A DNA stretch of 64,000 nt from Rhizobium albus. Lineage in GTDB: Bacteria > Pseudomonadota > Alphaproteobacteria > Rhizobiales > Rhizobiaceae. The translations under genes were made by a program, and so were the position numbers. The stretch is taken from NCBI GenBank assembly GCA_030160035.1, contig BSNO01000003.1, forward strand, positions 1,488,001 to 1,552,000. The letters are read 5' to 3'. How positions within the stretch are numbered: position 1 is the stretch's first letter; each line of letters begins with the position of its first letter. The notes beneath the pieces were generated by a model. That model had not been told where the DNA came from. It saw only the letters and a program-made list of their open reading frames with translations, and made no database searches. Of this stretch, positions 36,176 through 45,267 are shown piece by piece.

Positions 36176-36919
36176 CTATGTGCCCTGCCGCCCACCGGGC
36201 AGCTGCGACAACAAAAGCTGCGAACCCCGGCTCTTCGATGCCTTGAGCGCCTTCAGCCCGCCGGATGCATAGGTGGCCACGGCTTTGAGCAATTCGGCCA
36301 ATTCGCCGGCAGCGTTTTCGTCGAAGCGGATATGTGCACCACCCGACAATCGCGCCATTTCCTTGAAGGCCGTCTCGGCTACGCTGTTGCGTCCTTCCTG
36401 AAACAGGAACAGCGGCACCTTGCGCAGCCCCAGTTCGCCGGCCTTGTGGCACAGCGCATCGATATCTTCTTCCATCGCGTCACCGATATAAACGGCAGCG
36501 CTGACGGGCTTCTTGACCGTCTCGTCGCGAATGTGGCTGAGCACCTTGCCGATCTGCGTCTGGCCGCCCCGGCAGTCGATCTTCGTCATCAGGTCGCGGA
36601 GGCTGCGCGTATCCGATACCCAGCGCGAGGCGCGGCATTCGTCATAGCCGCGGAAATAAACCAGCTGCACCGCCAGATTGCCCGCGGCTCCCACGGCGCC
36701 GAACATCTCACCCTGAAGCTGACAGGCCGCATCCCAGGTCGGTTGCCGGCTCATGGTGGCGTCGAGGGCAAAGACGAGGCGTCCGCCGCCCGCCTGCGGC
36801 TTGATGGCGCGTGCCGCGGCCAGGAAGCCGCTGATGGCACTCTTGGCCGAAACGGCTGCACCTTCGCCTTGCCGTGTCAACGGCCGGTTGGCTGTGCGAT
36901 CCTTGTCCTTATCGGTCAT
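36176..36919 (-). CDS. vWA-like domain protein
   Basis: 247 residues with a von Willebrand A-like fold: LVFALDATMSRQPTWDAA takes the place of the DxSxS metal-ion site (D-A-T-M-S), and GGQTQIGKVL and AAVYIGDAMEED follow as later strands. Cytoplasmic, no signal. Regularly paired with the downstream J-domain gene in rhizobia, so a shared chaperone-related role is likely, but the function is unknown. Confidence 0.75.
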   Translation of the reverse strand: MTDKDKDRTANRPLTRQGEGAAVSAKSAISGFLAAARAIKPQAGGGRLVFALDATMSRQPTWDAACQLQGEMFGAVGAAGNLAVQLVYFRGYDECRASRWVSDTRSLRDLMTKIDCRGGQTQIGKVLSHIRDETVKKPVSAAVYIGDAMEEDIDALCHKAGELGLRKVPLFLFQEGRNSVAETAFKEMARLSGGAHIRFDENAAGELAELLKAVATYASGGLKALKASKSRGSQLLLSQLPGGRQGT

Positions 36920-36997
36920 GATGGGTGCAAATCCTTCTCATCAACCGAATCTGGCGTCTTGAGCCGCAAACACAAGAGCGCCACGGGCGCGCAGAGC

Positions 36998-37435
36998 TTA
37001 GAGGAGACCGAGCGAAGCGAGTTCCTGCCGCATTTCCATCGGCATGTCTGCGATCTCCGCGCCGGCGGATCCCAGGTCGGCAGGTGCATCGGCAGAAACG
37101 AGATATCGCCAGCCCTGAAATGGCCGGCGCGGCTGCCAGTTGGTGGCGATCAGCTCGGGATGCAGAACGAGATTGCAGCGCGAAATGCCCTCACCGTCGA
37201 CGAAGGGCCGGATGTCCTTCAGGCGCTGGCGCACCTGCACGTTGCCCTTGATCACCCAGTAAAGCGAACCACCATCTAGCAGTTCGTCCATCCGCTTGGG
37301 CAGCATGCGCGTGGTGTGAAACTGCTCGGGCTCGAGCCCCTGAGCACGCATGGTGGAAAAGCGCCACTCGATATGGGCTGCCAGATCCTCGATGCTTTCC
37401 GCACCCACGCACAGTTTCAAAAGATGGAGAGCCAT
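36998..37435 (-). CDS. DUF1489 family protein
   Basis: 145-residue protein of the alphaproteobacterial DUF1489 family, unknown function. Recognisable segments are LHLLKLCVGAESIEDL, HTTRMLPKRMDELLDGGSLY, WVIKGNVQVRQR and PRRPFQGWRYL. Cytoplasmic. It lies 78 bases upstream of the vWA gene on the same strand and may share its transcript. Confidence 0.88.
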   Translation of the reverse strand: MALHLLKLCVGAESIEDLAAHIEWRFSTMRAQGLEPEQFHTTRMLPKRMDELLDGGSLYWVIKGNVQVRQRLKDIRPFVDGEGISRCNLVLHPELIATNWQPRRPFQGWRYLVSADAPADLGSAGAEIADMPMEMRQELASLGLL

Positions 37436-37509
37436 CGCCCCCGACTAGTTAAAAACCGTGGCCGATGGAAGGCCCGCCGGCTTTTCCACAGCCGGCAGGC
37501 GTACCGCGA

Positions 37510-38910
37510 TCAGCACTCCACGACATTGACCGCGAGACCGCCGGTGCTGGTCTCCTTGTAGCGTTCGTTCATGTCGAGCCCGGTCTGGCGCATCGTTTCC
37601 ACACACGCGTCGAGCGAGACGAAATGCGTGCCGTCCCCCTTCATGGCGAGCGACGCGGCGGTCACGGCCTTCACGGCGCCGAGCGCATTGCGCTCGATGC
37701 AAGGCACCTGCACCAGGCCGCCGACCGGATCGCAGGTCATGCCGAGGTGATGTTCCAGCGCGATCTCGGCGGCATTTTCCACCTGTGCCGGCGTTGCGCC
37801 CATGAGCGCGGCAAGGCCCGCCGCGGCCATCGCGGCAGCCGAACCGACTTCGCCTTGACAGCCTACTTCGGCCCCGGAGATGGAAGCGTTGTGCTTGATC
37901 AGCCCGCCGATCGCCGCTGCCGTCAGCAGGTAATCGCGAATGGAGCGAGGGTCGGCGTCATTGTGGAATTTGAGATAGTAGCGAATGGTCGCAGGAATCA
38001 CTCCGGCAGCGCCGTTGGTCGGTGCCGTGACGACTCGGCCGCCCGACGCGTTCTCCTCGTTGACGGCCATGGCGAAGACGGACAGCCAGTCATTGGCAAG
38101 CAGCGGGTTGACCGTGTTGCGCTGCCAGTCGTCCTCGAGTTTCTGATGGATCGCACGCGCCCGGCGCTTCACCTTCAGTCCACCCGGCATGATGCCGTCC
38201 TGACCGAGCCCGCGCTCGATACAGCCATCCATCGCCATCCAGATGCGATCCAGACCTTGATCGAGCTCGGCTGCGTCCACCAACGTCTCTTCGTTGGCTC
38301 GCTTCATCTCCGCGATGTTGAGGCCGGAGTGCGACGCCATCTCCAGCATCTCGTTCGCCGTCGCGAATGGAAACGGTACCGGTCGATTCGACGTAGAAGG
38401 CCTCGCGCGATCCTTCGCCGCAAGTTCCTCTTCCGAAAGCACGAAACCGCCGCCGATCGAATAGTAGACGCGCCGCAGCAGCACCCGGTCGTCGCGGTCG
38501 AGCGCCAGGAACGCCATCCCGTTCGCATGACCCGCCAAGGGCTGCTTGCGATCGAAGATCAGGTCCTGGGCGGGATCGAACGCATAGGTCGGATGCCCGG
38601 CCGGCTCGATTATCTTCTTCCGTTCGACATCGTCGATGATGGCGTCCATGCGGTCCGGATCGACCTGATCCGGTGTTTCGCCGGTCAGACCAAGTATGAC
38701 CGCCCGCCCTGTGCCGTGTCCGATACCCGTGAAGGCCAGCGATCCGTGCAGGCTCACTCTTATGCGCGCGACCTGCGCCGAACTGGGCCGCGGCCAATCG
38801 CCATGCAAGATTTCGTCGAGAAAGCGCACCGCTGCCGACATCGGCCCCATCGTGTGGGAGCTCGATGGGCCGACGCCGATCTTGAACACGTCGAAGACGG
38901 AGAGAAACAT
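37510..38910 (-). CDS. sdaA: L-serine ammonia-lyase (dehydratase)
   Basis: 466-residue single-chain iron-sulfur L-serine deaminase producing pyruvate and ammonia. The beta domain holds [21 protein letters not shown]. The alpha domain holds the cluster cysteines in [21 protein letters not shown] and [18 protein letters not shown]. Complete C-terminus [13 protein letters not shown]. Monocistronic by its surroundings. Confidence 0.96.
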   Translation of the reverse strand: MFLSVFDVFKIGVGPSSSHTMGPMSAAVRFLDEILHGDWPRPSSAQVARIRVSLHGSLAFTGIGHGTGRAVILGLTGETPDQVDPDRMDAIIDDVERKKIIEPAGHPTYAFDPAQDLIFDRKQPLAGHANGMAFLALDRDDRVLLRRVYYSIGGGFVLSEEELAAKDRARPSTSNRPVPFPFATANEMLEMASHSGLNIAEMKRANEETLVDAAELDQGLDRIWMAMDGCIERGLGQDGIMPGGLKVKRRARAIHQKLEDDWQRNTVNPLLANDWLSVFAMAVNEENASGGRVVTAPTNGAAGVIPATIRYYLKFHNDADPRSIRDYLLTAAAIGGLIKHNASISGAEVGCQGEVGSAAAMAAAGLAALMGATPAQVENAAEIALEHHLGMTCDPVGGLVQVPCIERNALGAVKAVTAASLAMKGDGTHFVSLDACVETMRQTGLDMNERYKETSTGGLAVNVVEC

Positions 38911-39032
38911 GGGCGCGCGGTCCTTGATGAGACGACCACCCTAACCCGATCGAGGTCGGGCGCAACATCCAGGAGCGGCATCGCAGTCGCCGGTTCGCGG
39001 CATCCGGCACAATCGGCGGCCCTACAACGCAA

Positions 39033-39058
39033 AAAAGCGCGGGATCACCCGCGCTTTT
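39033..39058 (-). terminator. Terminator of the 34-residue peptide gene
   Basis: An 11-bp perfect stem (AAAAGCGCGGG with CCCGCGCTTTT) and a 4-base loop are followed on the - strand by a T run. It lies 28 bases past the stop of the small gene and upstream of sdaA. Confidence 0.75.
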
Positions 39059-39085
39059 AGAGATTTTGGTCTTTCCTGGTGGCTG

Positions 39086-39190
39086 TTAGATGCCGCCGAA
39101 CAGATAGGCCAACACCAGAATTCCGGCAAAACCGACCACTGCACGTGCCGTGAAGGCCCAGCAGGACTTTTGAGCGGTCTCTTCCATCAT
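39086..39190 (-). CDS. 34-residue single-pass membrane peptide
   Basis: Starts at one of two adjacent ATGs (39188-39190 or 39185-39187), with GGAG two or five bases upstream. It encodes a charged N-terminus (MEETAQKS), then CWAFTARAVVGFAGILVL and AYLFGGI, a single membrane helix with a short tail, and stops at TAA. A strong terminator follows directly, which supports it as a real transcription unit. Function unknown. Confidence 0.6.
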   Translation of the reverse strand: MMEETAQKSCWAFTARAVVGFAGILVLAYLFGGI

Positions 39191-39534
39191 GACTCCACTT
39201 GATGCCCCGATATCGTAGGGAACGGTTGTTGTTCTTGTCTCGCTCCTGAAGGCCGTCATCTACAGAACCCTTTCAGACTTCGCAACTGCGAAATATGGCC
39301 ACTTCTGGGCACAATCTCGCATGGCACCTGTGAACAATTCGCACCCCACGCTGCCATTCAAGGGGTCGCTTGGTTAACAAACGGTTAAATAGACCGTTAA
39401 ACTTGGCCCCATTTTCACCGCATGCGTGAAGATTTGGTTGCCAGCTCAAACGCAGGCTGCCGCATTTGGTTGCGTCATGTATTGAGCTCAAGGCATGGTG
39501 CCTCGATCTCTTCAACTCCATGGAATGCCTGCTG
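39191..39534. other. 344-base intergenic region with a CtrA-type box
   Basis: No gene is seen. It is the divergent control region for the small peptide gene (-) and the DUF599 gene (+). Its AT-rich centre holds TTAA-N7-TTAA at 39374-39388. Confidence 0.6.
39374..39388. promoter_or_regulatory. Candidate CtrA-binding site
   Basis: TTAA (39374-39377), seven bases, TTAA (39385-39388) matches the CtrA recognition pattern TTAA-N7-TTAA. A third TTAA at 39397-39400 follows after eight bases. CtrA is the cell-cycle master regulator of this class; the match is by eye and the pattern is short. Confidence 0.45.
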
Positions 39535-40254
39535 ATGACCTCTCTGGATGGCGCCGCCATCGTCCTGTTTCTCCTGTCCTGGGCGCTGTTCGCATGGCTG
39601 ACGGACGGCGCGCGGCGCTTTGACCGGCAGAGTTTGACACGCTTGATGAACCGTCACCGGGCGCTCTGGATCCGTAACAGCCTGAAGCGGGATTTGCGGA
39701 TGATCGACACGCAGATCATCGCTGGCCTGCAAAACGGTACGGCCTTTTTTGCCTCAACGGCAATAATCGCGATCGGTGGCTGCTTTGCCCTACTCGGCGC
39801 AACCGATCAGGTGCTGCGCGTCTATGCGGACCTGCCGATTTCGATTCCCGGTGGCAGAGCGGCGTTCGAGCTGAAGGTCGTCGGCCTCATCACCATTTTC
39901 GGCCACGCCTTCTTCAAGTTCGGCTGGTCCTACCGTCTCTTCAACTACGCGTCGATTCTCTACGGTGCCTTGCCGATGCGCGATGAACTTGAACGCGCAC
40001 CAGAGCGCTCCGAACGACTGGTCGAAAGCGCCATCATGATGAACGTGCTGGCAGGCCGGCATTTCAACGCCGGCCTGCGCTCGATCTTCCTGTCGATCGG
40101 CTATCTCGGCTGGTTCATCGGACCGGTAGTCTTCATGGCGAGCACGCTGCTCGTCCTGTCGGTCCTGGTGCACCGCCAGTTCTTCTCGGCGGCGCGCCAG
40201 GTTCTGGCTGACAATCAGGCTGCGACGGAATCCCACTCAGGCGAGAAATCGTAG
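39535..40254 (+). CDS. DUF599 membrane protein
   Basis: 239-residue integral membrane protein of the DUF599 family, unknown function. About four membrane helices: GAAIVLFLLSWALFAWL, FFASTAIIAIGGCFALLG, FELKVVGLITIFGHAFFKFG and GYLGWFIGPVVFMASTLLVL. Conserved stretches are RNSLKRDLRMIDTQIIAGLQ and FKFGWSYRLFNYASIL. ATG at 39535 is chosen because GGAA precedes it and the earlier TTG start at 39466 adds non-family residues. Its 3' end overlaps the convergent aldo/keto reductase gene by 40 bases. Confidence 0.85.
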   Translation: MTSLDGAAIVLFLLSWALFAWLTDGARRFDRQSLTRLMNRHRALWIRNSLKRDLRMIDTQIIAGLQNGTAFFASTAIIAIGGCFALLGATDQVLRVYADLPISIPGGRAAFELKVVGLITIFGHAFFKFGWSYRLFNYASILYGALPMRDELERAPERSERLVESAIMMNVLAGRHFNAGLRSIFLSIGYLGWFIGPVVFMASTLLVLSVLVHRQFFSAARQVLADNQAATESHSGEKS

Positions 40255-41051
40255 TCGCAGATCCGGTGGTTGGCGGATCGCAGAGCCGAGATCGCTGCCA
40301 TTTCGGCGTCGGTGAGCTCGAAGTCGAAGATATCCGCATTCTGAGGCAGCCGACCTGGCTTGGACGTGCGCGGAATCGCCACCACGCCATCCTGCTGGAC
40401 ATGCCAGCGTAGCACGATCTGCGCCGGCGATTTGCCATGCGCTTCCGCCGCCGCCGCCACGGGGGCTGCTTCGAACACGTCACCGCCACGCCCGAGCGGG
40501 CAATAGGAAGTCATGGCCATGCCGCGCGCCCGGCAGGCCGCATGCACCTTCGACTGGTCGAGCATCGGGTGATATTCGACCTGATTGCACACGAGCGGCT
40601 CGTCCGTCAGCGCCCAGGCTTCGTCGAGCAACTTCGTTGTAAAATTCGATACACCGATGTGGCGCGTCAGCCCCTGCTTCTTGACCCGGTTGAGGGATGC
40701 GATCGAGTCTGCGAGCGGAATCTGCGGGTTCGGCCAGTGAATGAGGAGCAGGTCCAGATGGTCCACGCCAAGCCGCTTCAGGCTCGCCTCTGCAGCACGC
40801 TCGAGCGCGCCCGCGCCGATATCGGTGTACCAGACCTTGCTGGTCAGGAAGATGTCGTCCCTTGCCACACCGCCTGCACGGATGCCCTCTCCGACGGCTT
40901 CCTCGTTGTCGTACATGATGGCGGTGTCGATATGGCGGTAACCTGCGTCGAGCGCGGCATGCACCATCTCGACGCAATCATCGCCCTTCAAGGTCCAGGT
41001 GCCGAGCCCCAGCACGGGAATGTGTGCGCCATGGGCGGATACGGTCTTCAT
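40215..41051 (-). CDS. Aldo/keto reductase
   Basis: 278-residue NADPH-dependent TIM-barrel reductase of the 2,5-diketo-D-gluconate reductase-like group. The catalytic tetrad is visible: D and Y in HIDTAIMYDNEEAVG, K in FLTSKVW, H in LLLIHWPNP. Cofactor-binding segments IGVSNFTTK and IPRTSKPGRL are present. The ATG at 41049-41051 has AAAGGAG about nine bases upstream. The substrate is unknown. Confidence 0.9.
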   Translation of the reverse strand: MKTVSAHGAHIPVLGLGTWTLKGDDCVEMVHAALDAGYRHIDTAIMYDNEEAVGEGIRAGGVARDDIFLTSKVWYTDIGAGALERAAEASLKRLGVDHLDLLLIHWPNPQIPLADSIASLNRVKKQGLTRHIGVSNFTTKLLDEAWALTDEPLVCNQVEYHPMLDQSKVHAACRARGMAMTSYCPLGRGGDVFEAAPVAAAAEAHGKSPAQIVLRWHVQQDGVVAIPRTSKPGRLPQNADIFDFELTDAEMAAISALRSANHRICDYDFSPEWDSVAA

Positions 41052-41164
41052 CAAGGGTACTCCTTTGCTGTGATCGGTTTCATTCGCATCTGTGTGTGAA
41101 ACGATCTAGATCGGATCAAGTGCCGTCGTCGATTCGACGTAAACGTCCGCCGCGGGGAGACAAG

Positions 41165-42148
41165 ATGGTAGATCAGGCCGGGATGCCCCATCGAAACCCC
41201 TCGACGCGTCTGATGCGCCTGGATGTGGCGCGCGGATTGGCGCTCGTGGCCATGGCCATCTATCATTTCACCTGGGACCTCGAGTTCTTTCGCTATGTCC
41301 CGCTCGGGCTGACATCCGAGGGCGCCTGGAAGATCTTTGCTCGCGGCATTGCCAGCACCTTCCTGTTCCTGGCGGGCTTCAGCCTGGTGCTCGGGCATTA
41401 CCCGACGATCCGCTGGCGCCCGTTCCTGCGGCGGCTTGCCATGATCGTCGCAGCCGCGTTGGTCATCACGGTCGCCACCTATATCGCCTTTCCACAAGCG
41501 TTCATCTTCTTCGGCATTTTGCACGCCATCGCAGCCGCAAGTCTGATCGGCCTCGCGTTCCTGAGACTGCCGCCGGCGATCACGGCGATCATCGCGGTCC
41601 TGATCATCATCACGCCGAATGTTTTCAGCTCGACGGCATTTGATTGGCCCGGCCTTTGGTGGGTCGGCCTGTCAGCGAACCGGCCGGTCTCCAACGACTA
41701 CGTGCCGCTCTTTCCGTGGCTCGGTGCAACGCTGCTCGGCATTGCAGCCGCACGGATCATCAAGGCGAAGGACTGGCTTGGTCACCTCGCGACCCGCTCC
41801 GAACCCGGCCGCTTGACCCGTGGGCTGGCGTTTGCGGGGCGCCACAGCCTTGCCGTCTACCTGATCCACCAGCCGATCCTGCTCGGCCTTGTCTACCTGG
41901 CGAGCATCGTCGCCCCACCGCCTGCGGCCGATCCCGGCGTCGCCTATATGAACAGCTGCGTCCAAAGCTGCTCAGCCACGCAAGGTGAACCTTTCTGTCA
42001 GTCATTTTGCGGATGCACGCTGGACGCGTTGAACGCTGCCGACCTGTTCGACGATCTGATCGCGGGAACGCTCGACCCGGCCGGCGATCCACGCGCGGTC
42101 GAGATCGCAAATCAATGCACGGCGGATATCTTCGGCGGCCAGCGCTAG
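41165..42148 (+). CDS. DUF1624/HGSNAT-like membrane acyltransferase with Cys-rich tail
   Basis: 327-residue membrane protein of the DUF1624 family, related to heparan-alpha-glucosaminide N-acetyltransferase. Family start RLMRLDVARGLALVAMAIYH and about seven membrane helices, ending with HSLAVYLIHQPILLGLVYL. The last 70 residues form a soluble cysteine-rich tail (CVQSC, then CQSFCGC, then a last Cys in NQCTAD). The ATG at 41165 has GGGGAGA six bases upstream. The acyl acceptor is unknown. Confidence 0.82.
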   Translation: MVDQAGMPHRNPSTRLMRLDVARGLALVAMAIYHFTWDLEFFRYVPLGLTSEGAWKIFARGIASTFLFLAGFSLVLGHYPTIRWRPFLRRLAMIVAAALVITVATYIAFPQAFIFFGILHAIAAASLIGLAFLRLPPAITAIIAVLIIITPNVFSSTAFDWPGLWWVGLSANRPVSNDYVPLFPWLGATLLGIAAARIIKAKDWLGHLATRSEPGRLTRGLAFAGRHSLAVYLIHQPILLGLVYLASIVAPPPAADPGVAYMNSCVQSCSATQGEPFCQSFCGCTLDALNAADLFDDLIAGTLDPAGDPRAVEIANQCTADIFGGQR

Positions 42149-42164
42149 AACCCGAAGCTTTGAA

Positions 42165-42551
42165 TCAGGTGCTGACGCCGATTTCGGCCAGACGCGTCAG
42201 GCAAGCCTCTTCGACATTGTCGAGCTCGTTCAGCGTCTCCTCGATGTCCTTGCGCTTTTGCCGCAACTCGTTGCGCTTCTCGTCGACGCGCTTCATCAGA
42301 AGCTTGAGTTGCCCCTCTTCGCCCGGAGGATCCTTGTAAACCTGGATGATCTCTCGGATCTCGGCGATCGTGAAGCCGATGCGACGGCCGCGCAGGATTT
42401 CTTGGATCAAACGGCGGTCGGCCTGGCGGAAAAGACGGGTGCGGCCGCGACGCTCCGGCTGCACGAGTCCTTCGTCTTCGTAGAAGCGAAGTGTCCGGGT
42501 CGAAACGCCGAACTCGCGCGTTAATTCCGTAATGGTGTAATATTTGTTCAA
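42165..42551 (-). CDS. MerR-family transcriptional regulator
   Basis: 128 residues: an N-terminal winged HTH (YYTITELTREFGVSTRTLRF, YEDEGLVQPERRGRTRLF) and a long C-terminal coiled coil (KLLMKRVDEKRNELRQKRKD). There are no metal-binding cysteines beyond a single Cys, so it is not a classical metal sensor. It most resembles the small MerR group that includes LiuR-type regulators of acyl-CoA metabolism, but no such genes adjoin it. The target is unknown. Confidence 0.9.
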   Translation of the reverse strand: MNKYYTITELTREFGVSTRTLRFYEDEGLVQPERRGRTRLFRQADRRLIQEILRGRRIGFTIAEIREIIQVYKDPPGEEGQLKLLMKRVDEKRNELRQKRKDIEETLNELDNVEEACLTRLAEIGVST

Positions 42552-42617
42552 CGCAGCCTGATCCCCGACAAGGAACAGACGGTAGCGGCTTTTACGTAAA
42601 AGTCAATTTTTCTCCTG

Positions 42618-44045
42618 TCACGACAGGCCGAACCACCATGTTGCGATCCCGAGAAATGCGAAGAAACCGATGATGTCTGTGGTGGTCGTCACGAAGACGG
42701 CCGAGCCGACTGCGGGATCTGCCCCAAAGCGATCGAGGATCAGGGGCACAACGATGCCGGCAAGCGCTGCCACGAACATGTTGATGAGCATCGCGACCGC
42801 AATGATCCCCGCGATCTCCGCGCTCTGAAACCAGAAGCCGGCGACAGTGGCGATCAGCAGTCCGAAGATCAGTCCGTTGATCAGCCCGACGAGGCATTCG
42901 CGCCGGATGATGCGGGGTGCGTTGCGAAAGCTGAGATTGCGCGTCGCCAGGGCTCGGACCGTAACGGTCATGGTCTGCGACCCTGCATTGCCGCCCATGC
43001 CGGCGACGATGGGCATGAGCACAGCGAGCGCGACGATTTCCTGAATGGTCGCTTCGAACAGCGAAATCACGGAGGCCGCCATGAAGGCGGTGAGAAGGTT
43101 GGCGAAAAGCCACGGCACGCGCGAGCGAGATGTCGCTCGAACGCTATCGGAGAGTTCCTCATCCCCAACGCCGCCCATGCGCATCAAATCCTCCTCCGCC
43201 TCCTCCTGAATGACATCCACGACATCATCGATGGTGAGCACGCCGACGAGCCGCCCGTTCTTGTCGACCACGGCTGCCGAGAGAAGATCGTACTGCTCGA
43301 AAAGCTGCGCCGCCTCCTCTTGGTCCATCTCGGCGGCGATGGGATAATTGGTATCCCGCATGATGTCTTCGATCTTGACCTTGCGCTTGGTGCGCAGGAT
43401 GCGGTCGAGATCGATGACGCCCATCAGCTTGAACGTAGGATCCACGACGAAGATCTGCGAGAAGCTTTCCGGCAGGTCCTCGTCTTCGCGCATGTAGTCG
43501 ATCGTCTGGCCCACCGTCCAGAAAGGCGGCACCGCGACGAACTCCGTCTGCATGCGGCGGCCGGCGGTATCTTCCGGATAGTCCAACGCCCGACGAAGCC
43601 GAATCCGCTCCGTGAACGGCAGCTTTGCCAGAATGTCATCCTGGTCTTCCTGGTCGAGATCTTCGAGAATGTAGACCGCGTCATCGGAATCGAGATCGGC
43701 GAGCCCCTCCGCGATGCGCTCGTTCGGCATCGCGTCGATGATTTCGAGACGAACGGCCTCGTCGACTTCGGTCAGCGCCGAGAAGTCGAAGTCCGAGCCA
43801 AGCATCGTGACAAGCTGTCCGCGCTCGTCCGAATCGAGCGATTCGAGAAGGTCGCCGAGTTCGGATTCGTGCAGTTCGCCGACCTCGTCGGTCAGCGATT
43901 CGCGGTCGCCCTGTTCCAGTGCCGTAGTGACGCGCTCGACGAAGTCGCTGCGCAGATCACCGTCTTCCGTATAGACGTCATCGTCGGCCACGGGCTGGGC
44001 GTCCGCATTGCGTGCTTCGCTCGTCTTATCTGCGTTATCTTCCAT
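42618..44045 (-). CDS. mgtE: Magnesium transporter MgtE
   Basis: 475-residue Mg2+ channel. An N-terminal acidic superhelical MgtE-N domain precedes two CBS domains (FVAVPPFWTVGQTIDYMRED, and DAAVVDKNGRLVGVLTIDDV-like second copy) and five C-terminal membrane helices. Conserved pore residues lie in MPIVAGMGGNAGSQTMTVTVRALA, and the terminal helix is TDIIGFFAFLGIATWWF. AAGGA precedes the ATG at 44043-44045. No recognisable Mg2+ riboswitch was seen in the 183-base leader. Confidence 0.95.
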   Translation of the reverse strand: MEDNADKTSEARNADAQPVADDDVYTEDGDLRSDFVERVTTALEQGDRESLTDEVGELHESELGDLLESLDSDERGQLVTMLGSDFDFSALTEVDEAVRLEIIDAMPNERIAEGLADLDSDDAVYILEDLDQEDQDDILAKLPFTERIRLRRALDYPEDTAGRRMQTEFVAVPPFWTVGQTIDYMREDEDLPESFSQIFVVDPTFKLMGVIDLDRILRTKRKVKIEDIMRDTNYPIAAEMDQEEAAQLFEQYDLLSAAVVDKNGRLVGVLTIDDVVDVIQEEAEEDLMRMGGVGDEELSDSVRATSRSRVPWLFANLLTAFMAASVISLFEATIQEIVALAVLMPIVAGMGGNAGSQTMTVTVRALATRNLSFRNAPRIIRRECLVGLINGLIFGLLIATVAGFWFQSAEIAGIIAVAMLINMFVAALAGIVVPLILDRFGADPAVGSAVFVTTTTDIIGFFAFLGIATWWFGLS

Positions 44046-44228
44046 GAAGATCCTTCACCTTCGGAAAGCGATAGCGTTAGCCCGCTGCGACGACACGCAA
44101 GCGACAATCCACGAACTTATGATTTGACGGAAGACGATCGGAGCACGGCAAAGACCAAGCACTCCGCATCCCTGTTATCCCACCGCATCGTAAACGGCTT
44201 GGACCACAATTGGTTTCGAAGCAATCGC

Positions 44229-45026
44229 TCAAGAAGGCTTTGGGTCGGATGGAGGAAGCGCTGGGCGCTGAGGGCTGTCGGCTGCTCCCTTGGACGCCTT
44301 TTTCTTTTTGGCAGTGGATCGAGCCGATGTCGGCAATGGCTGGCTGAGAAGCTCCATCTGCGTCTCCTGGATTTCGGTCAATCGTTCCCACTGACGCATC
44401 AGATGATGGTCGAACTTTTCGTGGAGATGCCGAATCTCAAGCTCCGCCTTGAGGTTCACGCGGTAATCGTTGAGCGACCGAAGACGGTCCTTCGCCTCTT
44501 GCCGCTTCTGGCTCATCATGATCAACGGCGCCTGGAATGCGGCGATCATCGAAAGCATCAGGTTGAGCAGGATGAAGGGATAGGGATCGAACGGCTGGCG
44601 CAGGAGCGGCACGAGATTGACGGTGACCCAGAGCATCAGAACGCCGACGAAGGTCAGGATGAAGGCCCAGGAACCCGCAAAGCCGGCGATACGATCGGCC
44701 GCGCGTTCGCCGAAGCTCAGCTGCTCGGCGTAATCCTCCTCGACGTTCTGGCTGAGCGTCTCGTCTCGCGACATGCTGGCAATGACAGACCGATCGAGCT
44801 CCGTCAGTTCGCCGCGTTCCCGCTCGATGGCACTTTCCAGCGCCTGCCACCTGGCCATCTGCAGATCCGTCGAACAGATGAAGCGGCTCCCACGCCAATT
44901 GGGGTGCACATCATCGAGATAGCGCGCAATGTTCGGGCGCACCCACTCCACGGAGAGGAGGGCTGCCTCTCTCTCGTTGCGCCCGCAGATGCCGCAATGA
45001 CTGGCAGCGACCGCCTTGCGCGCCAT
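44229..45026 (-). CDS. DUF1003 membrane protein
   Basis: 265 residues. An N-terminal CGICG cysteine pair and ISRF-like segment precede the DUF1003 domain with two membrane helices (FAGSWAFILTFVGVLMLWVTV and FILLNLMLSMIAAFQAPLIM) and the conserved MMSQKRQEAKDRLRSLNDYRVNLKA-type helix. The C-terminus is Lys/Ser/Pro-rich. The family is of unknown function. Same strand as mgtE, 183 bases upstream. Confidence 0.87.
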   Translation of the reverse strand: MARKAVAASHCGICGRNEREAALLSVEWVRPNIARYLDDVHPNWRGSRFICSTDLQMARWQALESAIERERGELTELDRSVIASMSRDETLSQNVEEDYAEQLSFGERAADRIAGFAGSWAFILTFVGVLMLWVTVNLVPLLRQPFDPYPFILLNLMLSMIAAFQAPLIMMSQKRQEAKDRLRSLNDYRVNLKAELEIRHLHEKFDHHLMRQWERLTEIQETQMELLSQPLPTSARSTAKKKKASKGAADSPQRPALPPSDPKPS

Positions 45027-45106
45027 CGCCTATCCTCTCGAACCGAGAACCAGCCTACACGATCGCCAAGCGTGGCACCAATGGCAAGATGACGTCCTGA
45101 AACGCA

Positions 45107-45131
45107 AAAAGCGCCGACATGCGGCGCTTTT
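45107..45131 (-). terminator. Terminator after tRNA-Leu(GAG)
   Basis: A 10-bp perfect stem (AAAAGCGCCG with CGGCGCTTTT) with a 5-base loop and a T run on the - strand, 20 bases past the tRNA 3' end. Confidence 0.75.
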
Positions 45132-45150
45132 GAAGTCTCCGGAAGGAGAA

Positions 45151-45235
45151 TGGTGCGGTCGAGAAGACTCGAACTTCCACGGGTTGCCCCACAGCGACCT
45201 CAACGCTGCGCGTCTACCAATTCCGCCACGACCGC
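45151..45235 (-). tRNA. tRNA-Leu(GAG)
   Basis: An 85-base class II tRNA with encoded CCA. The acceptor is GCGGTCG with CGACCGC, discriminator A. The anticodon stem CAGCG/CGCTG encloses TTGAGGT, anticodon GAG. The T loop is TTCGAGT, and the long variable arm is of leucine type. Confidence 0.96.
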
Positions 45236-45267
45236 ACGTGGTAGAAGCCGCTCTTGCCGGCGCCGGT

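Noticed and set aside
44046-44228. A magnesium riboswitch in the mgtE leader
   Set aside because: No M-box or ydaO-type conserved core could be found in the 183 bases.
43320-45092. 590-codon + strand open frame opposite mgtE and DUF1003
   Set aside because: Antisense to two well-supported genes and an intergenic gap, with no recognisable protein features.
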